From Siphonodentalium dalli (Eukaryota > Mollusca > Scaphopoda > Gadilida > Siphonodentaliidae): a DNA stretch of 64,000 nt. The notes under the pieces were generated by a model. It had not been told where the DNA came from. It ran no database searches and saw nothing but the letters and a program-made list of their open reading frames with translations. Positions 46,386 to 59,600 of this stretch are shown piece after piece (positions within the stretch are counted from its first letter, which is position 1; each line of letters starts with the position of its first letter). The position numbers and the translations under genes are program-made. The stretch is from positions 117,785,509 to 117,849,508 of the forward strand of contig CP136068.1 in the NCBI GenBank assembly GCA_032622095.1, given 5' to 3'.

Positions 46386-46834
46386 ACCTTTCAGTGCCAG
46401 GTCCGATTTTTGTATCAACCCATATACCCTGTGCCAATGCATTCTCTTATATATGCGAGTCGACCATAGGTCGCCTCGCATATATAAGATAATGCATTGG
46501 CCTAACAATTTTTCATAATTTGTTATTATTTTTTACAATTTTAATAATTTTTTCGTATATTCTTTAACAGACTGATTTTGTAGGTTTAGTGCCAGGGAAT
46601 CTTACGTTTTTCTTGGGCATCAAAATTATTACTATGAATACTTGGTGATGGTTTTGAGTTATAACATGCCCCTAAGGTTTTATCCAGTTTGTTTTTTAAT
46701 TTGCTATAGCATGCTTAAGCATTCCCAAAAAAATCTATAAAAAAAAACAATTTTTTTTTTTTTTTTTTTAGGGCCAATTTTACATACCGTAAATTAGGGC
46801 CGATGAGATCGGCCCCTGGCACTGAAAGGGTTAA
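46386..46834. mobile_element. S2: S-family hairpin element
   Basis: Left CCTTTCAGTGCCAGGTCCGA, right CCCCTGGCACTGAAAGGGTTAA; one hairpin at about 46434, then T-rich interior and a gggccgat/atcggccc inverted pair. The left TTAA is not preserved. Confidence 0.75.
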
Positions 46835-46879
46835 CACATATAGTTTTAATTGACTAGATACCAGAATAATCAGTAAATT

Positions 46880-47185
46880 TTAAGTGTATGAAGTTATCTC
46901 CCGGGAATCAACATAATCGGCAAATTCTAGGTCGACAAGGGTCATATCTCCTGTAAAATTGGGCGGAATAAACCCAAATTGGAACTTGACCTGTATTTTC
47001 ATGTGAATAATTCGTATACCAGATTGAAAACAATCAGATAACAAAATATAAAGCTCTCACCGGAACCAACTGAACGCTCTTTAAAACACTTCTTCAAATA
47101 TTTGCGTTATTTCGTCAAAAACACTTCTTCAAATATCTCCGTTATTTCGTCGAAAACACTTCTTCAAATATCTCCGTTATTTAGT
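46880..47185. repeat. Mollusc-type dispersed repeat and 34-bp tandem triplet
   Basis: After a gggtcatatctcctgtaaaa-type repeat, aaaacacttcttcaaatat plus (t/c)t(g/c)cgttatttcgtc repeats about three times (47083-47182). Confidence 0.65.
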
Positions 47186-47289
47186 TAATACAAATTAAAT
47201 TAAATGATTAGCGTTAATGGTTCTTTCTAAATGGACAATCGACCACGCGTGCCACGCATGGTTGCGATTGACCATATATTAATGGCTTT

Positions 47290-47750
47290 TTTTGGGTTCC
47301 GATTGTTCATTTATAAATGGCCAATCGTTAAAGAATTGCCTGGTTCCACGTCACGTTAAAGACAGTATGCGCTCATGTGAGTACGTATTAAGTACACTAC
47401 GGTACTATGCCGTTCACATGTCGGATAATCCCATCCACATCGATCGAAACATTTCAGAAAAACAACTCATCGACCGTGTTCATAAGACGAACTTCTACTT
47501 GATGAGTTCACCGCTCCCAACACAACACAACCCATTCCAACCCCTCTTTTGAGTAACTTAAACAGCACGAACCTTCCCTATATGACCATATTCCTGATAT
47601 GTAAACGTTAGAATATATGTACTTATTTGTTAGTATCAACGCCATACCTCTTTTATGTATATTGTATTACATGTATACTTGTGATCTCTATATATCATAT
47701 CATGATGATGAATGAGAATAAACTAATTTGATTTGATTTGATTTGATTCA
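47290..47750 (+). mobile_element. Candidate LINE/SINE 3' end with (TTTGA)n tail
   Basis: gatgatgaatgagaataaac followed by taatttgatttgatttgatt is a typical retroelement 3' tail. The upstream 86-codon frame has no recognisable domain. Confidence 0.45.
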
Positions 47751-48092
47751 TATGTGCGGTCAATTGTAATATGTATACATGTATATACTCCTTAATTCGT
47801 GACGAATTAATCGCCGATAAAAACTTCAATGATACGAGACTCATGCACTGGGTTGTTGGGGTTTGTGCATGTATCTGGCTGTGTATGCTCCTTTATGCAC
47901 GGGTGGGAGGGGCTGTGCGGATGAGGTGGAGAATGTTATATGTATATACGAGTTGACGCGTGTCCGGAGCTAGAGATCTGCATTAATGTTGTTGATATGA
48001 CGTACGTGAGATTGTATGGGCGATTTTGGTATAATCTATATCTATAACATGAAACCCCTATAATATCATTGAAAAATCTAATATATATTTTC

Positions 48093-48455
48093 TTATCTCT
48101 CACTAGTGAGTAATCGCCGCGTGCTTCCCGGGATACTTGGCATCTCGCCAAGCAAATTACCGCGCGGATTAATACTATTTAGAAAAGCCGCGCTTGATAC
48201 CAATACCAGACATTGCCAAATGATTGCTTTGGTAATTAAAGTTCAATTACTGTCGTTGCACTAACGAATAGGCACGGAAATAAAGAGGCAAATTGGGGCA
48301 CTATATAGTCGCAAGGCAGAGCGCGCAATATTGCCGTGTGCGGTTGTGAAGCGTCTCAGCCAACGCCGTTGGAATTTTTCAGCTCGCATATATAAGAGAA
48401 TGCATTGGCACATAATGTTTAATGCCGCACCAGCGAAGCTCCCGTGAAAGGGTTA
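48093..48455. repeat. Dispersed repeat copy joined to an R-family right end (R7)
   Basis: 48093-48378 matches 39718-40025; 48379-48455 is half a hairpin plus the R right end (gaagctcccgtgaaagggttaa). Confidence 0.65.
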
Positions 48456-49933
48456 ACTAGTAGTAGTTTATTATTAGAAAGGTGTCAAGTGCTGCAAGTG
48501 CAATGTTAGAAACGGTCAACAATTGGATCCGTGGTAAAATAATATGCAAAATACTCACGATAGACAGTATGCATGGTTAACAAAAGATACAACGCGCGGA
48601 TGAATAAAACGTGCACCCTGGAATCACGACACAAGACCGATAACCAACACATCTATGTATTATACCACATAATTTGTTTTCGTTGGCTAGGGTACATATA
48701 GATTGTCGAAACATTAAACTGGCTACCCATGATATCGAAATCTCGCCCAATAGACAATATACGTGATGGTTCTAGAAAGGTCGTCTTCTTCGATGCAAAA
48801 ACATCGAAAGGTCTAATTCCTTTGTGCTCATAAAAATACAAACCTAGTGTATGAAGTGTATCCAGTTATAATCCGCATTAGTAATTGATGTTATATTTAT
48901 TCCGATATCGGCGCCATCTTGTTTAATGAGCAAGATTTTGAGATCATGAGAACTTAAATCGACGTTGCACTGATACTTGGTACCTATCAACGTTTTGGTT
49001 GTCCCGTTTACCCAAAATCAATGATTTTGATGACCTGTATATGCTTTTATAAACGAAAAACGCGAATATTGCCAATTCAGCCCCAACAGCATGCAATGAA
49101 GAACTGCGACAATTTCCGACTAATGGGCACCTTGCAGTATCATTGCAGGCAATACATAACCTTGAAAATACATATAGTAAACAGCTATGATATTCAACTC
49201 GACAATGCTTTCAAACAAAGTTCGTTGCATATCCTTATCTCTATTCATTTAAATGCGAAATTATCTTAACTTTATAATCAAGAAAACACGAGTGTAAAAT
49301 ACAATAGAGAGACATTTTTTTTCGCCACAGTGTGAATAACTAAACCAACCCGATTCAAAACTGTATACTTAGATAAGCGCTGGGAAATTAGATACATTCA
49401 AGACGATACGGTTGAAACTGTATACGTGAATACAATGGGATCGCTCTAAAATAAGTACCTATGTTATCACGAACAAATATTCCGACGTTATCATGACAAA
49501 TCATATCTATATTCTATATTAGCATTCGTCACGACACCCACCATGCATAATACTGCCCACGAAGACCGTTACGCTCGCATGTTACGCTCGCATGTTACGC
49601 TCGCCTGGTCGATTTTAAACCAAATTAGTAATACTTTCCTAAGGCAGTTTGCAGCTTATCAAGCAAAAGAAAAAGACAAATACATGTACTTGTAATTACA
49701 ATTTGTATGGCACAAGCTTCGCTTAAAGCCAAATGACTGTTTGCGCTCCAAAATACACCTAATAATATTATACATTTATTGCATTGTTTCGAGGTTGACA
49801 TGAGGATTTATCAACCCGAGGAAGTTAATATTATTTAATATATTCCGAAACGTGTGATATGGTTCTCCGATTATTTTACCAACACAAAAGTTTAAACGCA
49901 CATGCTGGACAACATTATCACGACAACACGCAT
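48456..49933. other. Intergenic, no gene recognised
   Basis: AT-rich DNA with short unsupported frames and a triplet of gttacgctcgc near 49569-49604. Confidence 0.5.
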
Positions 49934-49963
49934 GTCAAGTCAAGTCAAGTCAAGTCAAGTCAA
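49934..49963. repeat. (CAAGT)n microsatellite
   Basis: About six pentamer copies, possibly a retroelement tail. Confidence 0.85.
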
Positions 49964-50240
49964 ACACAAGAATTCTAATTTGCTGCATTTTTGACGAGCA
50001 GCTTGAGAAAATCGTCAAAAAGTCTACCGCTCTGATTCTCCATTCTGTCATTAAGTTTTTAGTACAGGAATTGTTGTCAAATCACATAGAAATTTGACTT
50101 TGGTGCGATCGGGTTTCGATATTTTGGCTGGAAAACCCCGCGCTAAATATAGAAACCACAGACTTGTACCCAGTCGGTGACAGAGTCGGAAAGGAAGTAT
50201 ATGACTGCATATATAGTGCGCTCTGGTAGAGATTGGCCCC

Positions 50241-50761
50241 GGACACACGTACCACAGTAGCGATGGCATAGTAGGTGTGACAATTATTATGCTGGAGTTT
50301 GGTGACAATTGGTCGTCAAAATTAATATGCCACAGCTAACCATGTCGCCCGCTGCATATTCGCGCAACGAGTCTTCCAAAGTTCGTTATAATCAGCCTTT
50401 TTCTGGTTTTGGTTCTTGTTTTGTTCGCGTTGTTTATTCCAGGTCATATCAATGAAACGTGCATGATACTACGTGCATGACATGTGAGTAAATGAGGGAT
50501 AACCATGGTCAAACACAATTCTGGACGATCGATCGTGCAATTATATATACGTAGAGAATACAATGTAGCAAAACGTAATGAGTAGAGACCAACCTTGGTG
50601 AAACGCAATTGGTAAATTTGGTCCAGTCGACTCATTGTGCGGAAACTCAGCGGGCAACATGGCTTTCTATGGCACAGAATTATGACGACCAATTGTCACC
50701 AAACTCCACCATAATAAATTGTCACACCTACTATGCCATCGCTACTGTGGTACGTGTGTCC
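50241..50761. repeat. Foldback with about 78-bp arms and 360-bp spacer
   Basis: ggacacacgtaccacagtag...ggtgacaattggtcgtca at the left faces tgacgaccaattgtcacc...cacgtgtgtcc at the right. Confidence 0.85.
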
Positions 50762-51999
50762 GCAGTCATTGCTGTGACCAGTCGACACATTGTGTGAATC
50801 GCGAAGCGGTTCTTACTAAATATGCTTCAACGGTCACTGCGACATACCACTCGATAAAACACACCCAAACTACATCTGGTACAATTCCTTGAGTAGCAGT
50901 ATATGTCTAGAGATTGTAGATTGTGGTTCATTTCGATAACACCTTATAAAGACCTATTGCATTTAATTTTGAATAAGCTTTCGGCAATCGCCTTCCTTTG
51001 TGAACCAACTAGAGGAAGTCGAAAGTTTGTTCAAGACAAGAAGTTGCACATCGGGTGCTGGAATTTTAAATAAACAAAGAAGTATGCGTGGACGGAGATA
51101 AAACCGAGAATTCTAGATAAATAAAGAAGGATAACTCTAAAATGAAAAGTGCGAACAATATAATTTACCCTCTCCTGAAATCAGACACGATGGCGCACCT
51201 CCATATCAAATTTTGCCCGGTAAGCGGAAAATTTCATTAGGAAAATTTAATCATTTGGTGTCAAATGGGACCGTGGATCTTAAAGATATATATTATGTTC
51301 AGACAGTATATTTTTATTATAAAAATACATCAAAATCAACATTGAGATGGAAGAAATCAAGAGCTGCCTTGTGTTATAGGACATCGGCATGGTAAATTGC
51401 TTACGAATTTGACCAACTTCAAACATCACATGGAAAAAAAGTTGATTTCCTGTTAGTGTTTTTATTCCACCATGCAAATCTGGCGGAATATATGGGGAAA
51501 TTAAAATGGTTTTAGTACAGTCCAATTATTAACAAATACATGCAATACAATGGCAACAAACAGTCCCTTTTCATATCATTGTGTTCTACAGAGAACACAT
51601 ATAGTTACCGTTTTGTTATTTTGCCAGCCTCCATACCCTGATACCTGTTTTGACAACAATATCCTTTAACCAAATAATAAAATGTGCCTAAAGTTTAAAA
51701 TAACCGGTCTGTCCGTTGTAAAAGAAAATATTGCACAAACAACATAACGCCATAGTAAGACATATGCAATTGGTTATGTGTATCGTTCCGTTTTCGGGAA
51801 TCAGTCGTCCAACTCTTGATGAAACGGAAGAAAACGATCCTCTGCTGGAAGCAGCCTATACAATTGATATATGAGGACACACTAAAATGTACAATTTCGC
51901 CTTCTTATTTGACCAGGTAGAGAAGTGACTCTTCGATACTATTGTATATGGGTTCTTGCATTGCATTGCACTTATTGTATCATCATGCTGAAGTTAACG
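50762..51999. other. Intergenic, no gene recognised
   Basis: No exon, RNA gene or element ends supported. Confidence 0.5.
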
Positions 52000-52339
52000 T
52001 TAACCCTTTACCCAACAGAAGGGCCCTGTGCCAATGCATTCTCTTATATATGCGAGTCGACCATAGGTCGCCTCGCATATATAAGAGAATGCATTGGCTT
52101 AACACATTAAAAATTATAAAATTGTTAAAGAATGTAAGAAAAAATGGTAAAAAGTGTTAAAAAAAGATTTTTTTTAGGCCAATGCATTCTCTTATATATG
52201 CGAGGCGACCTATGTGGTCAATGAGCCGGTTCCAATGATATCCATATGTGTATGGTTTTATTGAGACAGACCGAAGATATTTTAGGCTGTTGAAGCTTTA
52301 TTTGGCCGGTTTTGGCCGGTTTGTTGGGTAAAGGGTTAA
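52000..52339. mobile_element. P5: piggyBac-like MITE with second hairpin half deleted
   Basis: TTAACCCTTTACCCAACAGA ... TTGTTGGGTAAAGGGTTAA. The right hairpin stops at its apex (gcgacctatg) and jumps to tggtcaatgagcc, a deletion between short tggtc-like repeats. Confidence 0.87.
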
Positions 52340-53425
52340 ACATCCCAGCATCGGCATTATCATCAAATTAGCTCTACGCATTACAAAATAATTGAGTAAA
52401 GCAAGTTTTACTTATGATTGATATTAGTCCACTTGTCAATACATGAACACAGAGAAGTCACTTCTCTTCAGTCCGGTCTGTGGTCCTCTGTTCCACTTGT
52501 TGACTCTATTCATGTCGAAACAGTGGTTAATACTATAAAACTTACATACATGTAAATTACAAGACGGTAAACATGGAAGCGTTACTGTTGTTTAACCCTA
52601 GGCGACTTATATTGATATATATTGTGAGAAAATACAGTTTTAATAATAAGAATTCAATCATATATAAGAAAGCATATGCGGCATATAGCATATATTGCCT
52701 ATTATATAGTACTCGAAATGTCAACGTCTTACAAATTACGCATGAAAAACATTCTATGCGTGTACATTACTAGACGGTAACAATTAATGTCAGTGTTTTT
52801 TTTTTTTACCCCGGACAACTTCTAATGCATGATATTGTGCGGAGAAATAGAGGATCGCTAATGAGTCGCAATTATATACTAAATTTATTAACCGAGTGCA
52901 CTAAATTCGATTTGAGTATAGCTTTAGCGAGGCTCGAAATGAATTTAGTGGACGAGGTTAATAAATTTCGTATAGGATTGCGACGAATTTGAGATCCATT
53001 TTATCACATAATCACATTTTAGCAAGGAAAAACGATCTCGGAACGACTGGGTTAAAAAAAAAATATATTGATTTCCTTAGCATAACCAAAAAGGAAGTAA
53101 AGTCACCTTCAAGAAAAGATATAGTTCCATTTTAAATGTGTTTTTTTTTAATGTTGACAAAATCGTTCTACCACCCATGTTATCTCATAGCCAACACCTA
53201 ATAACTCAATACAAATTGAATATCAAAATTATGTTCTAATTACCTTACTAAAAAAATATGAGGTCGGTTTTAGTGGCTAATTATTTGTGATAAAAGTATT
53301 ACTAATAGCTTCATAAGAAAGCGCATGAGAGTAATACCAATTACAGTACTCGAAATTTTACTGTTTTGTAAATTACACTTGTAGAAGTTTTATAGTACTC
53401 TCCCAAGAATAGACACACATCAGCC
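52340..53425. other. 3' flank of SLC23; foldback at 52875-52974
   Basis: The foldback arms tatactaaatttattaacc and ggttaataaatttcgtata enclose ctaaattcg/cgaa...ttagtg pairs. No clear polyadenylation signal near the SLC23 stop was chosen. Confidence 0.55.
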
Positions 53426-53685
53426 CTATAATTTAGTAGTATCGTCTTCTGATGTGAATGATTGGTTCGTTTGTTCCAGCTTGTGTGGCTCGTCTTGCTT
53501 TTTTGACTTTTTTATCCGACATCCTTGAAATCCAGCACAGAACGGTAGGTACTTAGTGCACAAAAGTTTGTTTAGAAATGGTTGTATCAATGGGATGTCA
53601 TATATTTTTAAATCTTGCTCAATTTTATCGGCATCGTCGCCGATAGTTTGCCTCCATTTTAGAATACCGCGTTCCTCTTTGGTTC
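53426..53685 (-). CDS. SLC23: SLC23 terminal exon with stop
   Basis: 260 nt, acceptor ttctttttcag|GAACCA; the first two bases complete the Gly of DNTIPG. It encodes 85 residues: [55 protein letters not shown], then a Lys/Glu-rich tail ending SEDDTTKL and TAG at 53426. GTxEERGxxKW and Y(D/N)xPxxxxxxKxxxxxxYLPxxPxF are SLC23 C-terminal marks. The last residues (T-K-L) fit a class I PDZ ligand; human SLC23A1 ends similarly in T-K-V. Confidence 0.95.
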
Positions 53686-56600
53686 CTGAAAAAGAACACA
53701 TGTATAGGATTACAAATTTCAAGGCTGATCTGACCACTGCCATGACATATACAGAAATCTAACACGTTTTATTTAAGAATTTTGTCAATTACAATTCATT
53801 CCGATTTGAACTGGTCAATTTCCAAATGAATATGGACACTTCCTTTTTTTAAGTTTGAACTGCAGCAGAACAGTTATTCCTGACACACGAGCGATCTGAC
53901 GGTTCCATTGTATAGGAAACATAATTTCACCCTGTACATACTAAATTGACGAGTATTCAATTATTGTTCATATAATAAGTTTAACAAAACGACAGTCGTT
54001 AGTTGAACTTATTCTTTGAACATTTCCAACCAAAGAATATGAATACTTCTGCACTTGTATTATCTTTTCTTCATACGTTCGCATCCTGAGCACCCCATCC
54101 AAACGAATAATAGACCAATATATGTACAATTTTATAACAGAATGGGCGAATCCATTTGGTAAACAAATTGTTAAAGTGGCTAAGAGAGATGACTTTATCA
54201 ATACTGATGATCATGGAAACAATTGTGATAAACTAAATCTTCAGCAAATGAAACTATATCATCAAACTAACTTTGAAGTATACTGTAACAATATACAGGA
54301 ACCTATGCCGCTAATGTGATCTCCAAACCGTCGCTTCAGACGTTCAATGTCAGGCTAAGTCAATATAGTGTAATCTCTAACCATTGCTTCAGATGTTCAA
54401 GGTCAGGAACCTACGCCACTAATGTAATCTCTAAACCATCGCTTCAGAAGTACAAGGTCAGGAACCTACGTCACAAATGTAATCTCTAAACCGTCGCTTC
54501 AGATGTTCAAGGTCGGGAACCTATGTCACTAATATAAGCTATAAACCGTCACTTCAGACGTTCAATGTCGGGAACCTTCGTCACTAATGTAATCTCTAAA
54601 CCGTCGCTTCATATGTTCAGGGTCAGGAACCTATGTCTCTAATGTAATCTCTAAACCATCGCTTCAGATGTTCAAGGTCAGGAACATACGTCACTAATGT
54701 AATCTATAAACCATCGCTTCAGATGTTCAATGTCAGGAACCTACCTCACTAATGTAATAAATAAACCGTCGCTTCAGACGTTCGGGACAGGAACCTTCCT
54801 CACTAATATAATCTCAAAACCGTCACTTCAGACGTTCAAGGTCAGGAACCTACGTCACTAATGTAATATCTAAACCGTCGCTTCAGACGTCCAGGGTCAG
54901 GAACCTACGTAACTAATGTAATCTCTAAACCATCGCTTCAGACGTTGGGGGACAGGAACCTACCTCACTAATGTAATATATAAACCGTCGCTTCAGATGT
55001 TCATGGTCAGGAAACTATGTCACTAATGCAATATATAAACCGTCCCTTCAGTTCAGAACCTACGTCACTAATGTAATCTCTAAACCGTCGCTTCAGACGT
55101 TCAGGGACAGGAACCTACATCACTACTGTAATCTCTAAACCGTCGCCTCAGATGTTCAGGATCAGGAACCTAAGTCATTAATGTAATCGATAAACCGTCG
55201 CCTCAGACGTTTAATAACAAATTAAATGGTTGAGGTTTGTTTGATCTTCAAAATCGGGACACAATCGATACCTATTTTCCTTGTTAATTTCAGTTTTACA
55301 TACGAGTTATTAACCCTTTGAGTGCCAGGTCCGATTTTTGTATCAACCCATATACCCTGTGCCAATGCATTCTCTTATATATGCGAGTCGACCATAGGTC
55401 GCCTCGCATATATATATATAAGAGAATGCATTGGCTTAACAATTTTTTTTTTTTTTTTTTTTTTAACAATTTTTTACAATTTTAATATATTTTATTATAT
55501 TCTTTAACAGACTTATTATGTAGGTTTAGGGCCGATAATATCGGCCCCTGGCACTCAAAGGGTTAACTATTTGAATTTAACTATTACTGGTTTTTTAATG
55601 TGCATTTCCACAGTTCGGGTGCTAGTTTATCCCGTCGGACAAACGTTAATCAAACCACTTGATTGGTGGCGTAGGTTCATGGTCCTGATACAGATGAGGT
55701 TATGGATTATATAAACAGAAGGTTACCTCTCGTAATCCTCAACATGAGGTTATGGATTATTTAAACAGAAGGTTACCTCTCGTGATCCTCAACATGAGGT
55801 CATGGATTATATAAAGTTTTTTATTATTAAACAGAAGGTTACCACTCGTGATCCTCAACATGAGGTCATGGATTATATAAACAGAAGGTTACATCTCGTG
55901 GTCCTCAACACGAGGTCATGGATTATATAAACAGAAGGTTACCTCTCGTGATCCTCAACATGAGGTCATGGATTATATAAAGTTTTTTATTATTAAACAG
56001 AAGGTTACATCTCGTGGTCCTCAACACGAGGTCATGGATTATATAAACAGAAGTTTACCTCTCGTGATCCTCAACATGAGGTCATGGATTATATAAACAG
56101 AAGGTTACCTCTCGTGATCCTCAACACGAGGTCATGGATTATATACAACAGAAGTTTACCTCTCGGGATCCTCAACACGATGTCATGGATTATATAATCA
56201 GAACGTATATGCTTGAACGTATGGAACAGTATTTAGACATAACATTAATGAAGGTTTCCACAAACAAACGCATTAGTAAGTGGGAGGAGATTACGGCTGC
56301 TATAGGAGAGAAGACATATAACTAGTTTAATTAGTGTACAGCGCCTGCATATGTGTTATAATACTTCTTCTTCACATGACAGCTCGCTGTCATTTACTGA
56401 CAATTATGAGCCGGTCCAGGTGCTACCACGGCCGAGTAACTGTATAGCCCTGTGGTGATTCCAGTAGCGTTCTTTAACGTGCGCACACCGAGTGGTGTAC
56501 ACGGGTCAGCCATTAATGTCTGCGCCCGATCGGACAACCGATCGGACAGCGTACTGCACCACGAAAACATACCTGGACAAATGTTGTAATGGGGAAGTCG

Positions 56601-59600
56601 GAATTTTTGCATTCGGATCTTTATTCAGTGATCTCGAATGAGACTTTTCAGCCGGACAAGCTTGGTATCTGACAGAGTTCTGATTTATGTCAGAATACCC
56701 TGACCATGTATGCAGGTTGCGATCCCCGGTCTGCTAGCACGCGAGACCAGTATGCTACCTCTCGGCTGCCGACTTCCCTTCACCGGTACACCAGAGAACA
56801 TACATTTTCGCATATAATTGAGACGAATATGACGAACATAACTCAAAATTAAAAACGGTGTTATAATCATTGCTCAAATCTAAATATCAGTACATAACGA
56901 TTTGACAAAAATAAAGTTGTTTGGAAATAGGTAATTTAACACCGAAGGTACGTGCGGATATCACAATGGGGATGAACAAAGAATGGCCAATGCAACAAAC
57001 GACCGACTCAGTCGCTGATTGGTAGAAAATATCTGCTAATAAGTATTTAATTCACAGCGGTGGAAAGATTTATTGTTAATTGATCAATGCCATACAATAA
57101 TGCATGTTAATATTCTCTAGATATAGTGATCACTCGTCTGGACTGGCTTACAAACATATAAACACTTTTGTAAAAATAACGCCCTGAACATTTTGTCTTA
57201 TATTATTTGTTATATATATACGATTAGTCTGTACGTCTACGTGGATATGAATATGAATAATATTCACGCTATCTGATAAATTATTTGCATAATGATATTT
57301 GTTATGGGGGAAACAGGAAGACAGCCCGGCAGGGCTATGTTCCCCCCAGCAATATACTGAATTATTCTAGTTTTATGTTAATTTATTGTACTATTCATAT
57401 GTGTATTGTAAATAAAAATATCCTATCCTATCCTATCCTAGTTGAAGAAGTCAGGACTTATATGGGAGTCAATCTGAACTTAGCTAATAATTTACCTGGT
57501 ATTGTGTTATCTAGAACGAACGCTACGAAACCAGCAACAAACATACTTGTGCTAAGAAGAACATATATAATCTGGTCTGCTATATCATTTCCTGAAGAAA
57601 AAGATCGTAGAAGACTTCAGTACATCACATTAGGTACATTTACATACTCGCAAATTTGCCTGGCATTATTTTACAGACAATTCGGTACAGAAGGCTGCAA
57701 TGTGACAGGAACCGGATGCAAAAATGCTTATAAAATGCATCTATATAATAATATCGCTAGCGGCGCGCTTATAAGCGTTTCCACTTGCAATATTATTGCG
57801 ATATTGGGCGCGTAAATAGCGCGTTTAATATAGCACTTCTTGTGACTAGTATACTGTAGTTAGAGTATCAATGGTAGTCCCAGCCGTAGATTGAACTTAT
57901 CCGACACAAGAGTGTGGAATAAAAACAGAACTCAACTTCAATCATAATCTAAAATATTTTATCGAACTCATTGCTACGCTTCCGTGACATATATCCCTGC
58001 GCTGTTAGCAAATACTTCAGTAAAGTATTCTAGATTATAATGTGCGTTGTGTTCGATCTGTTCGTATGCTGGCCTCTATCTCATCAACATCGTACGTCTT
58101 CACGACCGTTCGGATATCTGCTATCTGGAACTCGTGAAGTGGATGTGCTAGATATTTATTGCGGGGGTTATTGTACTTGGACTAAAATAGATTATGTGAA
58201 TTTGGCGAACATCTATTAAATGGTTGATGTTCAAATCGGGGCATAATCTATAGCTATTTTCCTTGTAAATATTCAGTTATAAATTGAGTTTTCAACGATT
58301 TCTGATTCTGGAATGTGCATTGTGAATTTCTATAACTCATATACTAGTTTATCCTATCTGAAAACCGTTTATTCGTGTTTTAACCCTTTACCCAACAGAA
58401 CGGCCATGTGCCAATTCATTCTCTTATATATGCGAGTCGACCATTACTAGAGTAGCTCATGGTGGTTTTGTATGCACTTGTATGTCCAGAGCAAAACTCT
58501 TCATGAATCCACTAATTGAAGGTACACAAACAATATTTGGTTGGTAACACATTTCCCATTGACGGCGAAATGGGTCAAATGGCCACGCCCCTTTTTGCGC
58601 GAAGTACTACCACCCGTCGTGACTATATCTCCAGAACTGTTGGACATAGGGGATCGTGTGACCACTCAAAATGTGCGGAATGGCCACATAATGGGGGGGC
58701 CAGTAATACATTTTCATATCCAAAAGTCAATGGTTTTTAAGATAATTGCCAAAAACCCAAAAAAAATCCATTTTTGAGGGCCTGAACCCCAATTTTGGGA
58801 TTCAGCACTTTTATCTCAAAGTTGAGCCACCAATTAGAATTTATTGACCTATATCCATCGGTGCCACATATAGGTATCATTTCTGATATTTTCTGTACCA
58901 TTATCGGATGGGATTGACCTTCAGGGAGCTCTTGATCCTGAAAATAAGGTTTTTGGATGGAATATATTGGTCGTAGAATGAAAAACAGACATTTTCCCAA
59001 TAACAAAGATGTTGAGGAAATCATCAATTACAGGGTATTTGATCAGTAACCTAAAACTCCTACAAAAAGGTTACCTGGTGATATAATTTGAATGTAGTTC
59101 ATCTTTTGTTATCTAGATTTCATGGCCTTTGATGTGAGATGGTTGCCAAAATGGTTATAAATGGAATGACATATACATGTATCACATCAGCAATATACAT
59201 GTAAATGAGTTCAATGTGTTATTTTCTTTAAACTTATGGGAGAACAGGGTGTTTTTATGGTATTCTAATGTTGAATTGAATTATACTCAGCTCACAAGCA
59301 GGTTTAGTGATGTTGAGTTACTACAATTTGATCAATCAGTATGATTCGGTAGTCGAGCAGGTTGCGTCTTTATCAGTCCCACATCAATTTTGATTGGCTG
59401 CATCACCATTTTGTATAAAGGTTCTACAATTTCCCTAACACGTACATTATTTTAGAACAAATAATGGCTAGTCTGGCATGATCGCCTATATTTATATCCT
59501 GATATATGTATATGTACACGTAGATGTATATTTGCCCTAAATTGTTTCTGGTTCAAATTTGGGAGTTTGTAAGAAAATAAGTCATAAGAAAGATGCAGTT

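Noticed and set aside
57285-57815. 176-codon plus-strand open frame
   Set aside because: It runs antisense over a clearly conserved SLC23 exon and a retroelement tail; no family features.
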